Positions 32,689-42,225 of a stretch of DNA of 64,000 nt are shown here, piece after piece. The notes below the pieces were generated by a model. That model saw only the letters and a program-made list of their open reading frames with translations, did not search any database and had not been told where the DNA came from. A program made the translations under genes and the position numbers. Source of the stretch: Megasphaera hutchinsoni (GTDB taxonomy: Bacteria; Bacillota; Negativicutes; Veillonellales; Megasphaeraceae); NCBI RefSeq assembly GCF_001553405.1, contig NZ_KQ960928.1:1-64000 (forward strand), given 5' to 3'. Within the stretch, counting starts at the first letter, position 1. The number at the start of each line of letters is the position of its first letter.

Positions 32689-34053
32689 ATGAGTATAATG
32701 GATTTTTCAGGCAAACGAGTACTTGTTTTAGGTGCGGGGATTAGCGGTCGGTCTGCGGCAGTGGCAATAGCTCAACATGGAGGAACGGTGTTGCTAAATG
32801 ATGCAAAGCTACAGGATATAGCGGAAGAACCGTGGAAGGGATTTACAGAATTAGGCATTCAGTGTGTTTTTGGTACCCAAGATATATCTTTGTTGGCAGA
32901 TGTAGATATTGTTGTTCCGTCACCAGTCATTTCTCTTGACATGGATATATTGCAAGAGGCAAAAAAACGACATATGCTTATTTGGAGTGAAGTGGATGTG
33001 GCTTGCCAGTTGACGAATGCGACTATTTTAGGTGTCACAGGAACAAATGGCAAAACAACGACAACAACGTTGTTAGGTGAAATGATAAAAGCGGCAGGAA
33101 GACAAACTGTTGTAGGTGGGAATATCGGAATCGGATTGTCAGAGCATGTGATGGATTTACCTAACACAGCAGTAGTTGTTGCAGAATTATCGAGCTTTCA
33201 ATTGGAGTGCACTCATTTTTTACATGCCAAGGGGGCTACCGTTTTAAATATAACACCCGATCATTTAGAACGACATCATACGATGGAAGCTTATGCGGCG
33301 GCGAAGGAAAGAATTTTTCAAAATCAAGAAAAAACAGACGCAGCGGTTTTAAATTATGATGATACACGAGTACGAGAAATGGCAGCACATGTGGTTGGGC
33401 AAGTGTATTATTTTTCTACGGAAGGCCCTGTGCCAGAAGGTGCTTTTTATGAAAATAATCAATTAGTCATACGTCATAATGGAGCAGATATGGTAATCTG
33501 TCAGGCTGATACGTTACCATTATTAGGAAAACATAATATACAAAATTATTTAGCTGCAACGGTATTGGCACTTGTGGCAGGTGTACCATTAGATACGATT
33601 CGTCAGGTTATAATGAATTTTTCTGGTGTAGAACATCGTCTAGAAAAAGTGCGTGTTATTCATGGCGTTCCATATTATAATGATTCCAAAGGTACTAATG
33701 TGGATGCATCGATTAAAGCCTTAGAAGCATTTTCAGGAAATCTTATTTTAATTGCCGGTGGACATGATAAAATGACATCTCTTGATGAGTTTATGAAGCT
33801 TGTAAAAGAAAAAGTGGACACCTTACTTCTTATCGGAGAAGCATCTTCTCGTTTTGCTCAAGCAGCACAAGCGGCTGGCGTTAAGGATATTCGTCTGATG
33901 GGAAACAGTATGGAACGGGCTATTATGGAAGCACGTTCTATTGCTAAAGCACCTCAGGCAGTAGTGTTATCTCCGGCTTGCTCTAGTTTTGATATGTATG
34001 ATAATTATGAACAACGAGGTCGTGTCTTTAAAGGGATTGTAAATGCTCTATAA
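32689..34053 (+). CDS. murD: UDP-MurNAc-L-Ala-D-Glu ligase
   Basis: MurD adds D-glutamate to UDP-MurNAc-L-Ala. The protein has about 454 residues, with the Rossmann start GKRVLVLGAGISGRSAA, the P-loop GVTGTNGKTTTTT near residue 116, ELSSFQLE, NITPDHLERHH, and VLSPACSSFDMYDNYEQRG at the end. The ATG at 32689 has AAGTGGG upstream; an in-frame GTG three codons earlier is less likely. ftsW, often next, is absent; murG follows after 28 bp. Confidence 0.97.
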   Translation: MSIMDFSGKRVLVLGAGISGRSAAVAIAQHGGTVLLNDAKLQDIAEEPWKGFTELGIQCVFGTQDISLLADVDIVVPSPVISLDMDILQEAKKRHMLIWSEVDVACQLTNATILGVTGTNGKTTTTTLLGEMIKAAGRQTVVGGNIGIGLSEHVMDLPNTAVVVAELSSFQLECTHFLHAKGATVLNITPDHLERHHTMEAYAAAKERIFQNQEKTDAAVLNYDDTRVREMAAHVVGQVYYFSTEGPVPEGAFYENNQLVIRHNGADMVICQADTLPLLGKHNIQNYLAATVLALVAGVPLDTIRQVIMNFSGVEHRLEKVRVIHGVPYYNDSKGTNVDASIKALEAFSGNLILIAGGHDKMTSLDEFMKLVKEKVDTLLLIGEASSRFAQAAQAAGVKDIRLMGNSMERAIMEARSIAKAPQAVVLSPACSSFDMYDNYEQRGRVFKGIVNAL

Positions 34054-34081
34054 GGGGCGTAAATAGTAGGGAGGACAAAAG

Positions 34082-35200
34082 ATGCGTCGAGTCATTATTT
34101 CTGGGGGTGGAACGGGAGGCCATATTTATCCCGCAATTACCATCGCCCGTGCTATTGCGGAATTGGAAAAAACAGAATTTTTATATGTTGGTTCGCGTCA
34201 AGGACTGGAAAATACCTTGATTCCCAAAGAAAATATTCCTTTTGTTACGTTAGATGTGCGAGGATTAGAACGAAAAATTTCGTGGAAAAATGTGGTTACG
34301 TTGGGGCGAACTGGTAAGAGCGTTATTCAAGCTATGCATATTATTCATCAATTTAAACCAAATGTTGTGATAGGTACAGGCGGATTTGTTTGTGGACCCG
34401 TGTTATTAGCAGCCAGTATGCGGAAGATACCTACGCTTATTCAGGAACAAAATGTGATTCCTGGGGTTACGAATACCATTTTAAGCAGATTTGTTAGTTG
34501 TATTGCTTTGGGGTATGAGGCTGCGGCAGAGAGATTTTCCCATAAAGATCGATTAATTTATACGGGTAATCCTGTGCGTAAAGAAGTACTTACGGTAACA
34601 AAAGAACAGGGGAGAGCTGCATTATCTTTAAAAAAAGATACGTTTACTCTCTTGATTGCTGGTGGTAGTAGAGGTGCTCGTTCTATTAATACAGCGGCCC
34701 TTATGGTACATGAATATTTTAAGGATATGGATGATATTCAAATTATTCATGTTACGGGAGAAGGGGAATATCAACGAGTTGTACAGGCACTTGCGGAAGT
34801 GGATGAAAAAGGAAGGTATGGTCGAGGTAGTCTTATTATTCCTTATTTGCATCAGATGCCAGAGGCATTGGCCGCAGCAGATCTAGTGGTGTATCGTGCT
34901 GGGGCGGTAGGATTAGCTGAAGTGACAGTGCGAGGTGTGCCCTCTATTTTAATCCCTTACCCCTATGCAGCAGAAGATCATCAACGTTATAATGCACTTG
35001 AATTAGTAAAACAGGGGGCAGCGAAGATGATTTTAGATAAGATGCTCACGGGAAAAGAATTATTAGATGAAGTATTGCGGTTAAAAGAAAATACAAATGC
35101 GTTATTGGCGATGGCAAAAGCAAGCAAGGCATTAGGAAAACCACAAGCAGCACATGATATTGCTCAATTAGCATTGACAATGGCAAACCGTCGTAGCTGA
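34082..35200 (+). CDS. murG: UDP-GlcNAc:lipid I GlcNAc transferase
   Basis: MurG converts lipid I to lipid II at the inner face of the membrane. The 372 residues have the glycine-rich N-terminal loop SGGGTGGHIYPA, the second G loop VIGTGGFVCGP, AGGSRGARSIN, and the UDP-GlcNAc site YRAGAVGLAEVT and PYPYAAEDHQRYNA. In most MurG proteins the penultimate motif reads SRAGA; here it is YRAGA. AGGGAGG precedes the ATG. Confidence 0.97.
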   Translation: MRRVIISGGGTGGHIYPAITIARAIAELEKTEFLYVGSRQGLENTLIPKENIPFVTLDVRGLERKISWKNVVTLGRTGKSVIQAMHIIHQFKPNVVIGTGGFVCGPVLLAASMRKIPTLIQEQNVIPGVTNTILSRFVSCIALGYEAAAERFSHKDRLIYTGNPVRKEVLTVTKEQGRAALSLKKDTFTLLIAGGSRGARSINTAALMVHEYFKDMDDIQIIHVTGEGEYQRVVQALAEVDEKGRYGRGSLIIPYLHQMPEALAAADLVVYRAGAVGLAEVTVRGVPSILIPYPYAAEDHQRYNALELVKQGAAKMILDKMLTGKELLDEVLRLKENTNALLAMAKASKALGKPQAAHDIAQLALTMANRRS

Positions 35201-35223
35201 AGATAAGAGGAGTGGATATATAC

Positions 35224-36606
35224 GTGGTAGATTTACATACAATACGAAAAATTCATTTTATTGGTATTGGCGGAGCAGGTATGCGAGCAATTGCGAATAT
35301 TTTTATTGCTAAAGGATATGACGTATCTGGATCGGATAGTGTACGATCTGATATTACTGATCGATTTGCACAACAGGGTGCACGCATATGTATAGGCCAA
35401 CGACCTGAAAATTTACAAGATGCAGAAGTGGTAGTGGTTTCAACAGCGATTCATCAGGATAATTGTGAGTTGGTTGCAGCTAGAGAAAAACAGCTTCCTA
35501 TTATTCATCGTTCTGATGCATTGGTTTATATTATGAGCTGGGGAAAATCGATTGCTGTTGCCGGGGCACATGGAAAAACAACGACATCATCTATGTTGGG
35601 GCAAGTTTTTATCGAAAGTAAAATGGATCCTACTATTGTCATTGGTGGCGAAGTAGACTACTTACATAGTAATTCTACATTAGGTGCAGGTGAATATAGT
35701 ATTGTTGAAGCGGATGAAAGTGACGGCACGTTTTTGAAGGAAAAACCATATATTGCAGTGGTAACAAATATTGATGCCGATCATATGGACCATTATGGTT
35801 CGATAGAACATGTGGTAGATGCATTTAAGGATTTCATTCAACGTGTAGATCCCGTACAAGGATTGGCGGTTCTTTGTTTTGAAAACGAACGCATTCGTGC
35901 ACTTGCGAAAACGATAGGACGGCATTATATTTCTTATGGTTTTTCGGATGATGTTGAATATCAGGCACGAGGATTGCGATATGAAAAGGGATTGCATTAT
36001 TTTGATGTATATCACAAGCAGACGTTAGTGGGAACGGCCTGCCTTCGTATACCAGGTACGCATAATGTGCTTAATGCATTGGCTACCATTGCAGTTGCAT
36101 TACATTGTGGAATTTCCTTTACAGATATACGTGCAGCACTTAGTCATTTTCGTGGAGCGAAACGGCGTTTTCAAACGAAGGGAATTGTACATGATATCTG
36201 GGTTGTCGATGATTATGCACATCATCCTACTGAAATTAATGCAACACTTACGGCAGCACGTGATATGGGAACACATAGGGTAATATGTTTATTTCAACCG
36301 CATCGGTATTCGAGAACGAAATTATTGTTAGAACAATTTGGTAGTGCATTTTTACAAGCGGATATTTTGATTATTACTGATATTTATGGTGCCGATGAAG
36401 ATCCCATGCCAGGGGTAACGGGCAAGTTAATCGTTGATAAAATTAAAGAACAAACGGGAAAAGAGGCTATCTATATCCCTCATAAAGAAGATATTATTCC
36501 TTTCTTACAAGCACATGTGCAGCCCTTTGATTTAGTTTTAACTATGGGGGCTGGAGACATTTATAAAGTAGGCGAAGCATATATATCGTTACTGAAAGGG
36601 GAATAG
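35224..36606 (+). CDS. murC: UDP-MurNAc:L-alanine ligase
   Basis: MurC attaches L-alanine to UDP-MurNAc. About 460 residues with HFIGIGGAGMRAIANI, the P-loop AVAGAHGKTTTSSM, EADESDGTFL, NIDADHMDHYG, VDDYAHHPTEI and FQPHRYSRTK. No ATG opens this frame: candidates are GTG 35212 and GTG 35224. The ribosome binding site AAGAGGAG overlaps the first, so the second is preferred. It is followed closely by ddl. Confidence 0.97.
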   Translation: MVDLHTIRKIHFIGIGGAGMRAIANIFIAKGYDVSGSDSVRSDITDRFAQQGARICIGQRPENLQDAEVVVVSTAIHQDNCELVAAREKQLPIIHRSDALVYIMSWGKSIAVAGAHGKTTTSSMLGQVFIESKMDPTIVIGGEVDYLHSNSTLGAGEYSIVEADESDGTFLKEKPYIAVVTNIDADHMDHYGSIEHVVDAFKDFIQRVDPVQGLAVLCFENERIRALAKTIGRHYISYGFSDDVEYQARGLRYEKGLHYFDVYHKQTLVGTACLRIPGTHNVLNALATIAVALHCGISFTDIRAALSHFRGAKRRFQTKGIVHDIWVVDDYAHHPTEINATLTAARDMGTHRVICLFQPHRYSRTKLLLEQFGSAFLQADILIITDIYGADEDPMPGVTGKLIVDKIKEQTGKEAIYIPHKEDIIPFLQAHVQPFDLVLTMGAGDIYKVGEAYISLLKGE

Positions 36607-36612
36607 ACTTAT

Positions 36613-37551
36613 ATGAAATTTGATGAAAAAAGTCGTATCGCTGTTGTAGTAGGCGGTCCATCAACAGAAGCGGCTGTATCACGACGTACAGGCGCTGCTA
36701 TTGCAGCCGCATTGCAAGGTAAGGGATATCACTTAGACATATTGGAATTAGAACCAAGACAATTAGCACAGCAATTGAAAGAATTACAGATTGATGTGGT
36801 CTTTAATGCTTTACATGGAAAATACGGAGAAGATGGTGTATTGCAGGGATTATGTGAAATGCTTGAAATTCCTTATACGGGTTCGGGCGTTATGGCTAGT
36901 GCCGTAGGGATGAACAAAGTGATGAGTAAATGTGCCTTTGTTGGTGCCGGTATCCCAACGGCTCCTTTTGCGTATTATTTTTCAACACAATCTATACAAT
37001 CAATACAGCAAGACGTGATACAACATTTTTCTTTTCCTGTTGTCGTTAAATCAGCTGGTCAAGGATCTAGTATTGGTACGGTAATTGTTCGGCGAGCAGA
37101 AGATTTACGAGCTGCTTTAGAAGAAGCCTTTTCTTATAATGATTCTATTGTAGTTGAATCATTTATTGATGGAGATGAATTTACCGTAGCGGTTATGGGA
37201 AAGGTAATATTTCCTGTTATTCAAATCGTTTCTGAAACAGGGCGATATGATTATTATTCAAAATATACGCCAGGAATAGCAAAACATTTGTGTCCAGCAC
37301 CTATTTCAGAAGAAAAAACAAAAGAAATGCAGGAATTAGCTTATCGGGTATTTCAAATTTGCCATGCACGTGGGGTGGCTCGGGTTGATATGATGATGGA
37401 TCGCGAGGGACAACCTTTTGTATTAGAAATTAATACTGTGCCAGGTATGACTGAAACGAGTTTGGTGCCAGATGCGGCACGTGCTATGGGGGTATCTTTT
37501 GAAGACTTATGTGAACAAATTCTTCAAGAGGCTTCATTTGGTAAATTTTAA
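36613..37551 (+). CDS. ddl: D-alanine-D-alanine ligase
   Basis: Ddl joins two D-alanines with ATP. The 312 residues form an ATP-grasp enzyme of the short DdlB type, with VVGGPSTEAAVSRRTG, NALHGKYGEDGVLQGL, PYTGSGVMASAVGMNKVMSK, VVKSAGQGSSIGT and EINTVPGMTETSLVPDAA. The residue after YTGSG and the Tyr/Phe that set D-Ala versus D-lactate use were not analysed. It starts 6 bp after murC. No murB is here; that gene lies at 6.9 kb. Confidence 0.96.
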   Translation: MKFDEKSRIAVVVGGPSTEAAVSRRTGAAIAAALQGKGYHLDILELEPRQLAQQLKELQIDVVFNALHGKYGEDGVLQGLCEMLEIPYTGSGVMASAVGMNKVMSKCAFVGAGIPTAPFAYYFSTQSIQSIQQDVIQHFSFPVVVKSAGQGSSIGTVIVRRAEDLRAALEEAFSYNDSIVVESFIDGDEFTVAVMGKVIFPVIQIVSETGRYDYYSKYTPGIAKHLCPAPISEEKTKEMQELAYRVFQICHARGVARVDMMMDREGQPFVLEINTVPGMTETSLVPDAARAMGVSFEDLCEQILQEASFGKF

Positions 37552-37568
37552 GTATATGGGATAAGACA

Positions 37569-38429
37569 ATGAAATATACAGACGATAATAATAGATGGAT
37601 GACTGAGTCAGATACATTCAATGAGGTTATGACAAGGGGGGAATATGATTCTTCCTTTGGTCATAAAAAAATAGAAACGCATACTTCTGTACCACGGCAA
37701 GGTCTTTCAACAAGGAGAATAAGAAAAAGAAAACCCTTAGTTAAGCGAAAGGTATGGCTTGTAATTGCTGTTTTTTTGATAGGATGGTGTTTGTTGCGAT
37801 TGGCTCCTATTCCTTTTGGTACAGTTGAAGTGCATGGCAATGAAACGATGAAACAAAGTGATGTGTATCGTGCGGCGGGAGTGGGTAAACCTGTTAATGT
37901 AGTACAATTATCGCCAAATCAAATGGAAAACAGATTACATGAGGATTTGCGTGTTGGGAAGGTAACGGTTACGCGCAAATTTCCCTTTACGATTGCGATA
38001 CAGCTTACCGAGCGAAAACCGATTGCCCTTGTTATGACGATGTTTGGATTTGCTTATATAGATGATACGGGCATGATTATTCAAACTGCATCACAAATCA
38101 AAGGGGTGTCGGCACCAATTATTACGGGGAAAAAAGTGGGTGCCGTATTATTAGGAGATACGTTAGATGATGCAACTATACAGGGTGTATTGCAATATAT
38201 AAAGATATTACCAGTAGCTGTGCAAGAAAAAATTACGGAAGTAAACATGGCGGATACAGCGGATATTGTTGTATATACGAGTGATAGCATCGCAATTCAT
38301 CTGGGCAAGGCTGATCATCCACGCGAACGGGCAGATATTACGATGGATTTATTGCGACAAGTGGAACAACAGCAATTGCATGTGCAATATATTGATACAG
38401 ATATTCGTGCTCCTTTAATAAAACGGTAA
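37569..38429 (+). CDS. ftsQ: Cell division protein FtsQ/DivIB
   Basis: FtsQ is a bitopic inner-membrane protein that scaffolds the divisome. The 286 residues have a long, charged cytoplasmic tail of about 60 residues (basic near KRKPLVKRK), one transmembrane helix (VWLVIAVFLIGWCLLRLAP), then a POTRA domain beginning PFGTVEVHGNETMKQSDVYRAAGV, and a FtsQ beta domain around IALVMTMFGFAYIDDTGMI. It lies directly before ftsZ; no ftsA lies between them. Confidence 0.92.
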   Translation: MKYTDDNNRWMTESDTFNEVMTRGEYDSSFGHKKIETHTSVPRQGLSTRRIRKRKPLVKRKVWLVIAVFLIGWCLLRLAPIPFGTVEVHGNETMKQSDVYRAAGVGKPVNVVQLSPNQMENRLHEDLRVGKVTVTRKFPFTIAIQLTERKPIALVMTMFGFAYIDDTGMIIQTASQIKGVSAPIITGKKVGAVLLGDTLDDATIQGVLQYIKILPVAVQEKITEVNMADTADIVVYTSDSIAIHLGKADHPRERADITMDLLRQVEQQQLHVQYIDTDIRAPLIKR

Positions 38430-38549
38430 AGGACAGAAGAATAGTGTTTTATTTGAATTAATTATAGAAAAATTTTTCAAGATAGTGTACAATAAAAAAG
38501 AATATAATCTGCGCAGAATGGGTGCGGTCTTGAAGGAGGAAATTTGAAC

Positions 38550-39575
38550 ATGGCAGAATTTGCAAATATAAAAGTAATTGGTGTCGGTGGAGGCGGTAAT
38601 AATGCCGTTAATAGAATGATTGAAAGTGGGTTGCAAGGGGTTCAATTTATTTCCGTAAATACGGAAGATCAAGTGCTGGAAGTATCTCGTGCGGATGTAA
38701 AAATTCAAATTGGTGAAAAATTAACCCGCGGACTAGGAGCTGGAGCCAATCCGCAAGTAGGTGAACAGGCAGCATTAGAAAGTAAAGAAGAAATTATGAA
38801 GGCGTTGCAAGGTGCTGATATGGTTTTTGTTACTGCTGGTATGGGCGGTGGTACTGGTACGGGTGCAGCTCCTATTGTGGCAGAATGTGCTAAAGAAATG
38901 GGTGCTTTAACTGTAGCTGTCGTAACAAAGCCGTTTGCTTTTGAGGGAAAAAGAAGAAAAGAACAGGCTGAAAAAGGGGCTGCTTATTTAAAAGAAAAAG
39001 TAGATACAATTATTACGATTCCTAATGATAAGTTGCTGCAGATTATTGATAAAAAAACGCCGTTGAAAGAAGCGTTTTTAGTAGCTGATGATGTATTGCG
39101 TCAAGGGGTACAGGGAATTTCTGATTTAATTACGACTACGGGGCTGATTAACTTAGATTTTGCTGATGTAAAAACGATTATGTCTGATCAAGGTGAAGCA
39201 ATTATGGGTATCGGCATTGCATCGGGAGAAAATAGAGCCATTGATGCTGTTGATAGTGCTATTCATAGTGCTTTATTAGAAACAAGTATTGATGGTGCTC
39301 AGAGTATTTTAATTAATGTAACGGGGGGACAAGATATTAGCTTATATGAAGTTAATGAAGCGGCTGAAAAAGTTGCTGAAGCGGTGGATCCGGATGCTAA
39401 TATTATTTTTGGTTCAGTTATTGATCCCGATATGGAAGACTCCATTCGTATTACTGTTGTTGCAACAGGATTTGGAAAAGAGCCTACTTCGATTCCTAGT
39501 TTTGGACAAAATAGCACAAGTAATATTGATTCCAAAAATTCAGCGGGTGTGGAAATTCCAGCTTGGATGAGATAA
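38550..39575 (+). CDS. ftsZ: Cell division protein FtsZ
   Basis: FtsZ is the tubulin-like GTPase that forms the Z ring. About 341 residues, slightly short. It has [26 protein letters not shown]-like [11 protein letters not shown], the signature [27 protein letters not shown], and the T7 loop region [16 protein letters not shown]. The linker is very short and ends in the conserved peptide EIPAWMR, which usually binds FtsA or ZipA-like anchors. ATG 38550 has AAGGAGG at a good distance; a TTG two codons earlier is rejected. A terminator closes the cluster. Confidence 0.98.
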   Translation: MAEFANIKVIGVGGGGNNAVNRMIESGLQGVQFISVNTEDQVLEVSRADVKIQIGEKLTRGLGAGANPQVGEQAALESKEEIMKALQGADMVFVTAGMGGGTGTGAAPIVAECAKEMGALTVAVVTKPFAFEGKRRKEQAEKGAAYLKEKVDTIITIPNDKLLQIIDKKTPLKEAFLVADDVLRQGVQGISDLITTTGLINLDFADVKTIMSDQGEAIMGIGIASGENRAIDAVDSAIHSALLETSIDGAQSILINVTGGQDISLYEVNEAAEKVAEAVDPDANIIFGSVIDPDMEDSIRITVVATGFGKEPTSIPSFGQNSTSNIDSKNSAGVEIPAWMR

Positions 39576-39577
39576 AT

Positions 39578-39610
39578 AAAAAGCGGATCCCGATAGGATC
39601 TGCTTTTTTT
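39578..39610 (+). terminator. Terminator after ftsZ
   Basis: A 13-bp stem (39578-39590 with 39596-39608, one G-U pair), a 5-nt loop and a T tract end the dcw cluster. Confidence 0.92.
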
Positions 39611-39631
39611 GTGATATAGGAGGGACAATTC

Positions 39632-40099
39632 ATGAGATGTCCATTTTGCAAAAGTGCAGAGACAAAAGTTACTGATTCTCGTGCTACTGATGAAGGTAGT
39701 GCAATTCGTCGGCGCCGTGAATGCCAAGTGTGTCGCCGGCGGTTTACTACCTATGAAATGGTGGAAGAAGTGCCATTAGTTGTAATAAAACGAACGGGTG
39801 ATCGAGAGTTATTTGATCGGAATAAAATTATTAATGGACTATTACGTGCATGTAATAAAAGACGCGTTACGAGACAACAAATAGAAGATATTGTAAATAG
39901 GGTGGAACGGACTATTCGAAATTTGTTGTTACAGGAAATTAGTAGCGAGAAAATAGGCGAAATCGTGTTGAATGAATTGAAGACAGTAGATGAAGTAGCT
40001 TATATTCGTTTTGCTTCTGTATATAGACAGTTTGCGGATTTGGATAGTTTTATGGCAGAATTGAAGCATTTAATGGGGAGTAAGGAAGATAACTCATAA
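39632..40099 (+). CDS. nrdR: Ribonucleotide reductase regulator NrdR
   Basis: NrdR represses ribonucleotide reductase genes when dATP is high. The 155 residues have the N-terminal zinc ribbon (CPFCKSAETKVTDSR ... CQVCRRRFTTYE) and an ATP-cone domain (VIKRTGDRELFDRNKIINGLLRAC). The ATG follows AGGAGG. hldE begins 15 bp after, so it may be cotranscribed with LPS genes. No nrd gene is in the window. Confidence 0.97.
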   Translation: MRCPFCKSAETKVTDSRATDEGSAIRRRRECQVCRRRFTTYEMVEEVPLVVIKRTGDRELFDRNKIINGLLRACNKRRVTRQQIEDIVNRVERTIRNLLLQEISSEKIGEIVLNELKTVDEVAYIRFASVYRQFADLDSFMAELKHLMGSKEDNS

Positions 40100-40114
40100 A
40101 TAGTGGAGCGTAAA

Positions 40115-41614
40115 ATGGGGCAATATATTGATGAATTTTTAAAATATACTTTATCGCAGTTGCGTATTGCCGTGATAGGGGATGTTATGCTCGATAAGTA
40201 TGTATTTGGTAAAGTGCAACGCATTTCCCCTGAAGCACCAGTACCCGTGAATAAGGTTGAATACACGAAAGCTGTTTTGGGTGGGGCTGCAAATGTAGCA
40301 GCTAATTTGGCTTTTTTACATTGTCAGGTTGCTTTGGCGGGAACGATAGGCGATGATGAAAATGCATGTATTTTTAGTGAAATAGTTAAGCATGCTAATA
40401 TCGAAAGTTCAGGGGTGCTTGTACGTAAACACTGTATGATGACAACCAAAATGCGTGTTTTGGGGGCACAACAACAGATGCTGAGGTTGGATTTCGAAGC
40501 TTATACGGATAGTACAGCTGAAGAAGAAAAATATTTTATATCTTGGTTGCAAGCACATATACAGGCAGGATTAGATGGACTTATTATTTCTGATTATCAA
40601 AAGGGTGTATTGACACCGAACCTGACTCAAACATTAATTCATATGGCAAAAAAAGCGGGTATACTAGTATTGGTTGATCCTAAAGGTGTGGATTGGCTAA
40701 AATATGTGGGTGCTGATTTTATTACTCCCAATATTAAAGAAGTGGCGCAATGTTTGGGGAATGACATAGAAAATACCAATGAAGATGTTGTGCAAGCGGG
40801 GATGAATATACATGAGCAATATCGGGTGAAGCATGTCCTGGTTACGCGTTCGGAAAAGGGGTTAACCTTGATTCGTGACGACGGAAAGGTGTGGAATAAT
40901 GCAGCGACCGCACAAGAAGTATTTGATGTGTCTGGTGCTGGTGATACGGTAGCAGCGGTGTTTATGGCCGCTATGGTGGGACATTTATCAATTCAAGCGG
41001 GTTTGCTTTTATCCAATGTTGCTGCAGGGATAGCTGTATCTAAAGTGGGAACATATCCTATTCATCAAGAAGATTTATTGCAATGGTGGCAACAGCATTT
41101 TGCACGTAAGAATCAAAATAATCACATGTCATCTTGGCAAGAAGTAGCGGAAAAAATAAAGAACTGGCAACGTGCAGGTGAAACGGTAGTTTTTACTAAT
41201 GGTTGTTTTGATTTAGTTCATCGCGGACATATTGTATATTTACAAGAAGCTGCATTGTTGGGAGACCATTTAGTAATCGGTGTGAATTCAGATGCGTCGG
41301 TGCGGCGGCTAAAGGGAAAAACAAGACCCTTTATAAAGGAAGAAGATCGGCTTTTATTATTACGTTCGTTACGGTGTGTCGATGAAGCGGTACTGTTTAC
41401 GGAAGATACGCCAGAAAAGGTATTGTCGGTATTAAAACCAGATATATTGGTAAAAGGTGGAGATTATCAACGCGATGAAGTGGTAGGCAAAGAATTTGTT
41501 AAATCGGTTGAAATTATGCCGTTTTCTCCAGGATATTCAACAACGGCATTGGTTCAAAAAATTTACGCTGTACAAAAAAAAGAAAGACAAGAAAAACAAG
41601 AAAAACAAGAATAG
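40115..41614 (+). CDS. hldE: Bifunctional heptose 7-phosphate kinase / heptose 1-phosphate adenylyltransferase
   Basis: HldE makes ADP-heptose precursors for LPS core. About 499 residues in two domains: a PfkB-type kinase (VIGDVMLDKYVFGKVQRISPEAPVPV; GGAANVAANLA; DPKG; FDVSGAGDTVAA near 270) and a C-terminal nucleotidyltransferase from about residue 345 (FTNGCFDLVHRGHIVYLQEA; GVNSDASVRRLKG; KGGDYQRDEVVG). The tail KKERQEKQEKQE comes from short DNA repeats. The ATG at 40115 follows a GGAG. HldE plus the next gene gmhB covers three of the steps to ADP-D-glycero-D-manno-heptose; gmhA and hldD are not here. ADP-heptose intermediates are also known innate-immune ligands. Confidence 0.95.
   Translation: MGQYIDEFLKYTLSQLRIAVIGDVMLDKYVFGKVQRISPEAPVPVNKVEYTKAVLGGAANVAANLAFLHCQVALAGTIGDDENACIFSEIVKHANIESSGVLVRKHCMMTTKMRVLGAQQQMLRLDFEAYTDSTAEEEKYFISWLQAHIQAGLDGLIISDYQKGVLTPNLTQTLIHMAKKAGILVLVDPKGVDWLKYVGADFITPNIKEVAQCLGNDIENTNEDVVQAGMNIHEQYRVKHVLVTRSEKGLTLIRDDGKVWNNAATAQEVFDVSGAGDTVAAVFMAAMVGHLSIQAGLLLSNVAAGIAVSKVGTYPIHQEDLLQWWQQHFARKNQNNHMSSWQEVAEKIKNWQRAGETVVFTNGCFDLVHRGHIVYLQEAALLGDHLVIGVNSDASVRRLKGKTRPFIKEEDRLLLLRSLRCVDEAVLFTEDTPEKVLSVLKPDILVKGGDYQRDEVVGKEFVKSVEIMPFSPGYSTTALVQKIYAVQKKERQEKQEKQE
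41582..41611 (+). repeat. 9-bp repeats at the 3' end of hldE
   Basis: Three near-copies of GAAAAACAA (first copy GAAAGACAA) encode a QEK-type tail just before the stop. Copy-number change would lengthen or shorten the tail in frame. Confidence 0.6.
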
Positions 41615-41622
41615 GGATAGAT

Positions 41623-41660
41623 AAAAAGAAACAATATGTTATATGGATTGTTTCTTTTTT
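41623..41660 (+). terminator. Terminator after hldE
   Basis: A perfect 13-bp AT-rich stem (41623-41635 with 41647-41659) with an 11-nt loop and a T tract. Confidence 0.8.
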
Positions 41661-41703
41661 ATCATAGTGTCTATGGAGATAAAAATTAAAAAAGGAGTAA
41701 AAT

Positions 41704-42225
41704 ATGCGAAAGGCTGCGTTTTTTGATCGGGACGGTGTATTAAATATTGATTCAGGATACGTCGGGACAACGGAGCAATTTTGCTGGCTTCCAGGAGCTA
41801 AAGAAACATTGCAAAGGCTAACTTTATTAGGGTATACTAATATTGTAGTAACGAATCAGAGTGGCGTTGCTCGAGGATATTATACTGAAGAGGCTGTACG
41901 GCAATTGCATCGTTGGATGTGTAGCGAGGTAGCACGAGCAGGAGGAAACATTGCAGCAGTATATTATTGTCCTTATTTAGAGGGAGCCTTGATACCTGCT
42001 TATAATAAGAAAAGTGATTGGCGTAAACCTGAACCAGGCATGGTATTACAAGCATGTAAAGATTATGATATTGATAAAACAAGATCTTTTCTTATTGGTG
42101 ATAGTGTACGTGATATACAGTGTGGTCAACGGGCTGGTGTGGAGTCTTATCTATTTATGGGGGACAATTTATATGAATTTGTAAATAGAATTTTGGCAGA
42201 AAGGAAGAAACGTGGAATCATATAA
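41704..42225 (+). CDS. gmhB: Heptose 1,7-bisphosphate 7-phosphatase-like HAD enzyme
   Basis: GmhB removes the 7-phosphate between the two HldE reactions. The 173 residues have AAFFDRDGVLNIDSGYV, VVTNQSGVARGYYTE, the catalytic Lys region WRKPEPGMVLQA, and LIGDSVRDIQCGQRAG. The zinc loop found in most GmhB enzymes (a Cys-x-His and a later Cys-x-Cys) is reduced here: only one Cys (in YYCPYLEG) remains, and SDW stands where Cys-x-Cys is expected. It may be a zinc-free form, as in some related histidinol phosphatases. Context beside hldE and a heptosyltransferase supports the role. Confidence 0.88.
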   Translation: MRKAAFFDRDGVLNIDSGYVGTTEQFCWLPGAKETLQRLTLLGYTNIVVTNQSGVARGYYTEEAVRQLHRWMCSEVARAGGNIAAVYYCPYLEGALIPAYNKKSDWRKPEPGMVLQACKDYDIDKTRSFLIGDSVRDIQCGQRAGVESYLFMGDNLYEFVNRILAERKKRGII

